Shown in pieces: positions 1 through 5,916 of a stretch of 8,937 nt of DNA. The notes below the pieces were generated by a model. That model was given only the letters and a program-made list of their open reading frames with translations. It was not told the origin of the DNA and did no database searches. The position numbers and the translations under genes were made by a program. The stretch is from Bacteroidales bacterium. Lineage in GTDB: Bacteria > Bacteroidota > Bacteroidia > Bacteroidales > S143-33. The stretch is taken from contig JALWNS010000225.1 in the NCBI GenBank assembly GCA_027083655.1, positions 8,505-17,441 of the forward strand, given 5' to 3'. Each line of letters begins with the position of its first letter. The first letter of the stretch is position 1.

Positions 1-170
1 TCAGGTCTGGGAAAATAGTCTGAAAGAAAAACAGGTGTAATATCTTCTTTGAGCTGGATAGGAGTAGCCAGGGCCAAAAGATCTGGTTTTCCGGGCAGGT
101 TGAGCTTTTGTGGTGCGTTACACGCTGCCAGAACAAGGGAGAGAATTATTATGTAAAAAAATCTTTTCAT
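1..170 (-). CDS. N-terminus of an unidentified lipoprotein, cut by window edge
   Basis: The start codon is the ATG read down from 170, and 56 codons run open to position 1, so the 3' end is missing. The protein begins MKRFFYIIILSLVLAAC: a short basic start, a hydrophobic core and a lipobox (LAAC) with the lipidated cysteine at residue 17. It is therefore exported and membrane-anchored. The sequence after the cysteine is polar and proline-rich, then reads TPIQLKEDITPVFLSDYFPRP. I do not recognise the family from this fragment. In this setting it could be a surface or periplasmic glycanase (for example a GH13-type enzyme) or another glycan-binding lipoprotein, but that rests on context alone. 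It follows the GH65 gene by 104 bp with a terminator in between, so it may be transcribed partly by read-through or from its own promoter. The gene call is fairly secure; the function is unknown. Confidence 0.75.
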   Translation of the reverse strand, partial: MKRFFYIIILSLVLAACNAPQKLNLPGKPDLLALATPIQLKEDITPVFLSDYFPRP

Positions 171-230
171 CTGCTTGTATTTTTAGTTTTGTTGCCTTGA
201 AAGTGGAAGCTTACTATCACTCCAAAGCTT

Positions 231-270
231 AAAAGAAAAAGGTGGCAGCCATTGTACAGAGCCACCACCT
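231..270 (-). terminator. Intrinsic terminator after the GH65 gene
   Basis: On the minus strand, just after the GH65 stop codon, an 11-bp stem forms between 260-270 (AGGTGGTGGCT) and 240-250 (GGCTGCCACCT). It includes three G-U pairs and a 9-nt loop. A T-rich tract, TTTTTCTTTT, follows at once (231-240, its first T also closing the stem). This is the usual form of a rho-independent terminator. It separates GH65 from the lipoprotein gene at the left edge. Strength and read-through cannot be judged from sequence alone. Confidence 0.75.
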
Positions 271-274
271 GTTT

Positions 275-2602
275 TTAGTTCAAAACATGCTCTACATTAT
301 GCACAAGTGTCTGACCTGGTTCAATTGTATAATCATTATCATACAACAACAGGTCTATTGGTGTGCTTGATTCGTTAGTTATTTTGACTTGTGATTGGTC
401 CACCCAGATTTTCAAAAGCCACTGGCGGAAACGTATCTTGAAAGAAAAAGCTTTCCAATGGCGTGGCATAAAAGGAGCAAAAGATATTTTGTTATCCTTA
501 ATCCTCATTCCTCCAAATCCATAAGTAATGCTCATCCATGTACCTGCCATACTAGTCACATGCAATCCCTGGTGTACCTCATTGTTATAATCATCAAGAT
601 CCAGGCGTGCAGTCCGCAGGTATAGTTCATAAGCTTTTTCCTCTTTGCCTATCTTGGATGCAACAATGGAATAAACACTTGGAGAAAGAGAAGATTCGTG
701 GACAGTCATAGGCTCGTAAAACTCAAAATTCCGTCTCAGTGTCTCCACATCAAAATGATCCTCGAAGAAAAACAAACCCTGTAGCACATCTGCCTGCTTG
801 ATATAGCACGAACGCAGTATCCTGTCCCATGACCAGTGCTGGGAAATTGGCCTCTCTTCTGGAGGAATCTCGTCCACAGTCTTTAGCTCTTTATCCAGGA
901 AAGCTTCTTGCTGGAGGAATACCTTACGCTCAGGATCGTAAGGATAATACATGTTCTGTATTACATCTTGCCAATGGTTAACTTCTGCATCATAGTCAAA
1001 ATTCACTTTCTCAACAATTCTATTGTAATCATTAAGATAATTATCCCTAACATATTCCAGTACCTCAATTGTATATTGCAATGTCCAGACTGCCAGATAG
1101 TTGGTATACCAGTTATTATTCACGTTGTTTTCATACTCATTAGGTCCTGTGACGCCAAGCATAACATATTTTTGCTTAGGCACAGACCAATTAACGCGTT
1201 GGGCCCAAAAGCGCGAGATTGCTATTAAGACCTCGAGACCATATTTTGCAAGGTATTCAGGATCATTGTTGTAGCGAACATAATTGTATATTGCATAAGC
1301 AATTGCACCATTACGGTGTATTTCTTCGAACGTTATTTCCCATTCGTTATGACATTCTTCTCCATTGATAGTAACCATAGGGTAAAGGGCGGCACCACCG
1401 CTGAAGCCAAGCTTCTGTGCGTTTTCAATAGCCTTTTCTAGGTGCCGATAACGGTAAAGTACTAAGTTTCTAGCAACTTTGGGCTCTGATGTACTCATAT
1501 AAAAAGGCAAACAAAAAGCCTCTGTATCCCAGTATGTTACCCCACCGTATTTCTCTCCTGTGAAACCTTTAGGACCAATATTCAGGCGCTCGTCTTTGCC
1601 AGTATAGGTCTGGTTGAGCTGGAAAATATTAAACCTGATACCTTGCTGTGCTGCAACATCACCTTCTATAACAATGTCGCTATCACGCCATTTCTCCTCC
1701 CAGGCCTGTGCATGTTCACTGAATAACTGTTCAAAGCCCTTGTCCAGGGCATATCGCAGGTTATCAAAAGCCCCGTTCAGTAAACTTTCGCCTTTTTCGT
1801 AATACAAGGAGCTAGTAACAGACACATATTTGTAAATCTCAACAGGCACATTTTCCACAACAGGCAGAGTATAAACAAGTCCCACATATTTATCCGATTC
1901 CAAGCGCGCTATCTTAACAGGCTTTATCTCCCTACCCTCTGAGCTAAACTTGGCACTAAAAGTATTTGCCACATGGAAAAATGTCTTCTTGGTCTCTGTG
2001 ACTACATACGGAAATGGATCAAAACCACGGCTTACCTCTGTCCAGAACTTCTCGCCATAATTAGCATCACGGTTCATTACATCTCCATCAATGTCAAAAA
2101 GCACTTCTATATTTCCCGAGAAATTAAGCGGCGTAATGACGTATTTGATCAAACCAATCTCATCATTAACGATACTGAGCAGTCTAATAGACTCTACCTT
2201 AACCTTTTTACCACTCTTGAGAATAGCCACAAACTGCTTGGCAAAATAACCATGCTTCATATTAAGCTCACGGCGGAAATCCTCTAATGTGACCTCATAC
2301 AAATCCAGCTTCTCACCATCAATAGTTATCTTAATACCACGCCAATCAGGTGCGTTAATAACTTTTGCAAAATATTCCGGATATCCGTTTTTCCACCAGC
2401 CAACCTTTGTCTTGTCAGGATAATAGACACCTGCAATGTAAGTACCTTGTAAAGATGGGCCTGAAAAATATTCCTCAAAATTACCGCGATGTCCCATTTT
2501 TCCATTACCCAGGCTAAAAATACTTTCATAGCCTTCGTTTAGACTAAAATCAGTATCCTCTGTAATAATTTTCCAAGTATCATGTATAATTTTTGGTTTC
2601 AT
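275..2602 (-). CDS. GH65 disaccharide phosphorylase, probably maltose phosphorylase
   Basis: This 775-residue protein is a full-length glycoside hydrolase family 65 phosphorylase; known maltose phosphorylases are about 750-770 residues. The family inverts the anomeric centre: maltose plus phosphate gives beta-glucose 1-phosphate and glucose. Visible landmarks are the N-terminal beta-sandwich (about 1-280), a helical linker, and the (alpha/alpha)6 barrel with GGVTYWDTEAF (353-363), HNEWEITFEEIHRNGA (418-433), GPNEYENN (486-493), IKQADVLQG (601-609) and HQGLHVTSMAGTW (677-689). Glu489 matches the general acid of Lactobacillus brevis maltose phosphorylase (Glu487), and the last motif belongs to the phosphate-binding region. 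There is no signal peptide, so it acts in the cytoplasm. The frame stays open upstream to 2731, but that extension crosses a terminator hairpin and does not look like protein. MKPKIIHDTW at 2602 is the natural start. Maltose specificity is inferred from motif similarity; kojibiose, nigerose or trehalose phosphorylase is less likely but not excluded. Confidence 0.93.
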   Translation of the reverse strand: MKPKIIHDTWKIITEDTDFSLNEGYESIFSLGNGKMGHRGNFEEYFSGPSLQGTYIAGVYYPDKTKVGWWKNGYPEYFAKVINAPDWRGIKITIDGEKLDLYEVTLEDFRRELNMKHGYFAKQFVAILKSGKKVKVESIRLLSIVNDEIGLIKYVITPLNFSGNIEVLFDIDGDVMNRDANYGEKFWTEVSRGFDPFPYVVTETKKTFFHVANTFSAKFSSEGREIKPVKIARLESDKYVGLVYTLPVVENVPVEIYKYVSVTSSLYYEKGESLLNGAFDNLRYALDKGFEQLFSEHAQAWEEKWRDSDIVIEGDVAAQQGIRFNIFQLNQTYTGKDERLNIGPKGFTGEKYGGVTYWDTEAFCLPFYMSTSEPKVARNLVLYRYRHLEKAIENAQKLGFSGGAALYPMVTINGEECHNEWEITFEEIHRNGAIAYAIYNYVRYNNDPEYLAKYGLEVLIAISRFWAQRVNWSVPKQKYVMLGVTGPNEYENNVNNNWYTNYLAVWTLQYTIEVLEYVRDNYLNDYNRIVEKVNFDYDAEVNHWQDVIQNMYYPYDPERKVFLQQEAFLDKELKTVDEIPPEERPISQHWSWDRILRSCYIKQADVLQGLFFFEDHFDVETLRRNFEFYEPMTVHESSLSPSVYSIVASKIGKEEKAYELYLRTARLDLDDYNNEVHQGLHVTSMAGTWMSITYGFGGMRIKDNKISFAPFMPRHWKAFSFKIRFRQWLLKIWVDQSQVKITNESSTPIDLLLYDNDYTIEPGQTLVHNVEHVLN

Positions 2603-2673
2603 AAGCTTTGTTGTCTTTATCTGTTTGTATGGTTGGCTAACTTTATTAAAAAAACTAAAACACAGAAAATTAC

Positions 2674-2709
2674 AAAAAATTGGCTGCCTCCCCTGTAGAG
2701 GAAGCAGCC
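2674..2709 (-). terminator. Strong hairpin terminator between the SusE/F-like gene and GH65
   Basis: On the minus strand a 12-bp stem forms between 2698-2709 (GGCTGCTTCCTC) and 2682-2693 (GGGGAGGCAGCC). It has two G-U pairs and a TACA tetraloop. The next bases are AA, then six T at 2674-2679. The hairpin begins 26 nt after the stop codon of the SusE/F-like gene and lies 71 nt or more upstream of the GH65 start. It should stop a share of the transcripts from the transport genes and so lower GH65 expression relative to SusC/D/E. No convincing promoter is visible between it and GH65, which suggests partial read-through. Confidence 0.82.
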
Positions 2710-2735
2710 AGTAAAATGCGTCAACGAGCAATTAA

Positions 2736-4301
2736 TTACTTAACTGTTGTAGTCAGATCCAGAGTTGGATTTGCAAAGTCTCCATCAATAGAGAAAGTTA
2801 CATCATACTGGGCATCGTTGGTAACACCAACATTACTATTGCCTGGATCATTGATATTAGCAGCACCATCACCAGAGAAAGTCAGCTCATTATAACCATA
2901 GTTTGTTCCCCAGTCATGGTCAACGCGGATCTTGAACTCACCACCACCGATGAAGTAAAGTCCAGCGTATGTAAATGTATAAACATTATTGTTTACTCCC
3001 TGGTATGTCATATCAAAGTCAACATCCCAGTTAGTAGCAGACTGTGTTGTGTCATTGTTTATATAAAATGCACTACCTATCAAGCTATAAGTATGATTGC
3101 TTGGATTATCTGCAGGTGGTGTGTAGTCCTGGAGATAAGTAAATGTTACAGTTGCAGCGAACTCCAGACCATTGTAGTCGAACTTAATATTGTAAATCTT
3201 ATCACTACCTGATACGAAGTTGTCTGTACCACTTATATCCTGGTTATCTCCTGCAGTAGTTGTATTACCAGCACCCCAGTTTACACCCCAATCATGGTTT
3301 TTACGGAATTTGAATTCACCACCATTTGTAAGAATGATAGAATCTGCTTCGAATGAATATACATAGTTGCTCTCACCAAGGTAAGTAAGATCATAATCTT
3401 CAGACCAAGCGGATAACATAACAGGCACACCATTATTCATGTATCCAATACCAGAACCGATTAAACTAATTGTATCACCAGAGATATCATCAGGGTTCAG
3501 GTCACCGGTTTTCTCCATAGTAGCTGTGAACTTGTCTCCATATGTGTAAGTAAGAGTGATTGTGTAGATACCTGGCTGATCAACGCTAATATTTGCGCCA
3601 CCTGGTGTGAGCTCGTCAAGTGATCCTCCAAGGTTTGTGAAGAACTTAGGTTCACCATTAGCCTCTGCATCTGGATCAGCGAAATAGTATGTCCACCAAT
3701 GGTTGAAACGGAATTTGAAGCTTGCCGGTCTCATAGCAGCGCCTTCTATCTTCCACTGGCCACCGTCTTTGTCCAGGGAAACCTGTGTTAGCTCTTGCTG
3801 AGAGTCATCTGTCCATCCACCATCAGTTGCATCACCGATTATTGACCAATTTTCTACGCGGAGCATGTAGATTTTATTTCCAGGGAAATAAACAACAACA
3901 AGGTAGAGGCCATCCTTTGGAACGCTGAATTCTCCACCATCCTGCTTTATGGAAGCTTTCATTACAGTATCACCGCGTACTTGTGTCCAATCGCCATCAA
4001 TACCCCAGACAATTGTCTGTGAACCAGCCTGTTGTTTGATAATAAAGCCTCCGCCATTAGCTGTCAGATATACATATTTCTGGAACAAGCCTTCCATTGG
4101 CTGTGCAGAGAAACCATCTCCTTCCACATAGCCCTGCTCTAACATGTTGTCTAATACCATGCTATCGACAGGAGCAGAGCCACCTACCAAATAATAACCA
4201 TCCTCTACAAGAACAGTTGGTAGAGGTTCTTCCTTCTTACAGGAAGTAAAGATAATTGCAAAAGCGAGCAATAAGCCCAGAATACCAAATAATCTTTTCA
4301 T
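2736..4301 (-). CDS. SusE/SusF-type multi-domain surface glycan-binding lipoprotein
   Basis: This 521-residue lipoprotein starts with a signal peptide ending in FTSC, with the lipidated cysteine at residue 21. The following KKEE resembles the Bacteroidota lipoprotein export signal, so surface display is likely. The rest appears to hold four beta-sandwich modules at about 35-150, 152-262, 277-391 and 404-521. The modules open with similar strands (YYLVGGSA, WSIIGDAT, ISLIGSGI, YSLIGSAF). Modules 3 and 4 share GGEFKFRKNHDWGVNWG and GGEFKIRVDHDWGTNYG; module 2 has a diverged form, FKFRFNHWWTYYF. These Trp/His/Asp/Arg-rich loops are plausible sugar-binding sites, as in starch-binding SusE and SusF. 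It sits 42 bp after the SusD-like gene and ends just before a terminator, the usual third place in such operons. It has no enzymatic motif. The SusE/F class is well supported by position and repeat pattern; the exact ligand is inferred. Confidence 0.88.
   Translation of the reverse strand: MKRLFGILGLLLAFAIIFTSCKKEEPLPTVLVEDGYYLVGGSAPVDSMVLDNMLEQGYVEGDGFSAQPMEGLFQKYVYLTANGGGFIIKQQAGSQTIVWGIDGDWTQVRGDTVMKASIKQDGGEFSVPKDGLYLVVVYFPGNKIYMLRVENWSIIGDATDGGWTDDSQQELTQVSLDKDGGQWKIEGAAMRPASFKFRFNHWWTYYFADPDAEANGEPKFFTNLGGSLDELTPGGANISVDQPGIYTITLTYTYGDKFTATMEKTGDLNPDDISGDTISLIGSGIGYMNNGVPVMLSAWSEDYDLTYLGESNYVYSFEADSIILTNGGEFKFRKNHDWGVNWGAGNTTTAGDNQDISGTDNFVSGSDKIYNIKFDYNGLEFAATVTFTYLQDYTPPADNPSNHTYSLIGSAFYINNDTTQSATNWDVDFDMTYQGVNNNVYTFTYAGLYFIGGGEFKIRVDHDWGTNYGYNELTFSGDGAANINDPGNSNVGVTNDAQYDVTFSIDGDFANPTLDLTTTVK
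2739..3473 (-). repeat. Tandem paralogous domains 3 and 4 of the SusE/F-like protein
   Basis: Residues 277-391 (coding span 3129-3473) and 404-521 (2739-3092) of the SusE/F-like protein are diverged copies of one module about 115 residues long. Both open with a SLIGS strand and carry the HDWG motif at equivalent places, coded at 3273-3323 and 2895-2945. The DNA is still visibly related there, notably around the catggt and caccacc runs. This is protein-level domain duplication, not a mobile repeat. Confidence 0.75.
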
Positions 4302-4343
4302 AGTTGTTTAATTTTTGGGTTTTGTTTTAAGTTTATAATGCCC

Positions 4344-5894
4344 TTATTCCTGAATATCTTCAGGTGGTAGAGCAAGGTTTGGATTTGATTCAATAGCCCA
4401 TTTGGGTATTGGGAATATTGATTTATCTTCTGTATCTGCTGGTTTCTCCCACCACTGATCACCAAATTTGCCAAAGCGGATAAGATCCTGGCGGCGTGAT
4501 GCTTCCCAGAACATCTCACGGCCACGTTCGGCAAGTAATGAATCCAGGGGTACAGAGCTCCAGTCTGGTAGCCCTGCACGAGTGCGTATCTGATTAACCA
4601 AATCAACCGCCGTCGGGTCAGCCTCTCCATTTAAGCGGATAAGTGCTTCGGCTTTCATCAACAAAACATCTGCATAACGGAAGATTGGATAATCATTACT
4701 GAGGTTGTCTGTAGCACCAAGCTTGACCTCAAACTTAACAACACGGGCACCAGACATACGGATCTCTTCCAATGTATAATTCTCTGCAGTCATATACAGG
4801 GCTGGTATATGAGGGTCAAAGACCAGTGGTGCGTCATTTGCTCCTGGGTCTGTCAGAGGCTGGCCAGTGTAAGAATACTGCTGGCCTACAAGGAACATCT
4901 CTTTGCGCTTATCCTGGTCAGAGTATGTGTTATAGAAGTCTTCCTGTACTGCAAAACCGTTCCAGGGTTTTACAGGCATGTTAAAAGTCTTCTGGCTCTC
5001 ATAATGTAGGGTACGCATGTGCAGGTTAAAGCCTTTGTAAGTATTCTCATCATAACCTATTGTAAAGATGTTCTCTACACTTGCCTCATTCTGTGTAACA
5101 AAAGGAGCCAATGGGTCAGCCTCTAGATCATAAACACCCAGATTTATTACACTATCACAATAATCAACGACTTTCTGGTAATAATAGTTTTCTGGTTGTG
5201 TCATGTGCGTTCCCAAATAAACAGGAGCATTAAGATAAAGCCTTGCCAGAAGTGTGAAAGCCATACCCTTGGTTACAGAGTATTTAGATCCTGTCTCTGG
5301 CAAGTAGGGCAAAGCATCCTCTACGTCCTTAACGATTCTCTCCCATATCTGGTAACGGTAATTACGAACAGGATTTGCAGGGGCATTAGAGAATGAAGTT
5401 ATAAAGGGTACATCTCCATAATTATCTATCAGAAGCCAATAATAAAACGAACGCATCACTTTAACTTTCGCCTGTGTAACTAAGGCTGCCTCATTACCAG
5501 CATCTACTGATGGCTGCACAAACTCTATAAGCTTATTAGCCTCAAAGACGCCTTTATTAAACCAATACCACATGCTATTGATAGCCTCAATATCATTATT
5601 AGTTTCGCTCCACTCATGGCGATGAAGAGCTATCCATTTGCCACCATCATACCAGTCCTGGTCACGTGTTGGACAGGTGACTTCGTCTGAAGTTATTTCC
5701 TGTGCAAACCACCAACCACCCCAATCCAGAAACTGTTGCATAGGGCTAAAAACAGGTATCATCATCAGGGCTGCCTGAGTCTCATTCTCAGGAAACTTAT
5801 CTTCTGGTATGCGGTCGTATAATCTTGTCGTCAAATCTGTACAAGACGTTAGCAGTAATGTAGCTATTGAAAATATGTATAACAGCTTTTTCAT
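4344..5894 (-). CDS. SusD/RagB-type outer-membrane nutrient-binding lipoprotein
   Basis: This 516-residue protein has a signal peptide with lipobox LTSC (cysteine 18), so it is lipidated and expected on the outer surface as the lid of the SusC channel. Its length suits the family. Hallmarks of the C-terminal half are present: FRYADVLLMKAEALIRLNG (405-423), RGREMFWEASRRQDLIRFG (457-475) and FPIPKWAIESNPNL (494-507). The helical TPR-like part covers about 100-220. Residues 55-95 are rich in tryptophan (58, 61, 62, 81, 87, 95); such aromatic clusters could stack on sugar rings, though which of them line the site cannot be told here. It begins 22 bp after the SusC stop codon, so the two are surely co-transcribed. 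The start is unambiguous because the signal peptide begins directly at MKKLLYIF. Its alpha-glucan ligand is inferred from the GH65 neighbour. Confidence 0.95.
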   Translation of the reverse strand: MKKLLYIFSIATLLLTSCTDLTTRLYDRIPEDKFPENETQAALMMIPVFSPMQQFLDWGGWWFAQEITSDEVTCPTRDQDWYDGGKWIALHRHEWSETNNDIEAINSMWYWFNKGVFEANKLIEFVQPSVDAGNEAALVTQAKVKVMRSFYYWLLIDNYGDVPFITSFSNAPANPVRNYRYQIWERIVKDVEDALPYLPETGSKYSVTKGMAFTLLARLYLNAPVYLGTHMTQPENYYYQKVVDYCDSVINLGVYDLEADPLAPFVTQNEASVENIFTIGYDENTYKGFNLHMRTLHYESQKTFNMPVKPWNGFAVQEDFYNTYSDQDKRKEMFLVGQQYSYTGQPLTDPGANDAPLVFDPHIPALYMTAENYTLEEIRMSGARVVKFEVKLGATDNLSNDYPIFRYADVLLMKAEALIRLNGEADPTAVDLVNQIRTRAGLPDWSSVPLDSLLAERGREMFWEASRRQDLIRFGKFGDQWWEKPADTEDKSIFPIPKWAIESNPNLALPPEDIQE

Positions 5895-5916
5895 TTTTAT
5901 TTTGATTTTTGATTAA

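Noticed and set aside
171..230. Possible promoter (AAGCTTTG at 223-230) and paired AAGCTT sites ahead of the edge lipoprotein
   Set aside because: The box misses the first base of TAnnTTTG and there is no -33 element at the right distance; two AAGCTT copies this close in AT-rich DNA can occur by chance.
2603..2681. Possible own promoter for GH65
   Set aside because: Only partial matches such as TAGTTTTT and TAAAGTTA occur, and none has a TTTG at a proper spacing; the T-runs belong to the terminator.
4302..4343. Possible hairpin between the SusD and SusE/F-like genes
   Set aside because: Only a 3-bp GGG/CCC pairing with a long loop could be drawn, too weak for a terminator.
4298..4630. Minus-strand frame of 110 codons spanning the end of the SusD gene and the gap before the SusE/F-like gene
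   Set aside because: It overlaps the conserved C-terminal SusD motifs in another frame; its sequence is low-complexity and resembles no family.
395..5396. Plus-strand open frames of 60-106 codons across the minus-strand genes (for example 908-1228, 1973-2287, 2916-3212)
   Set aside because: Each lies wholly inside a well-supported minus-strand gene, has unlikely composition and no recognisable domain; they are antisense shadows.
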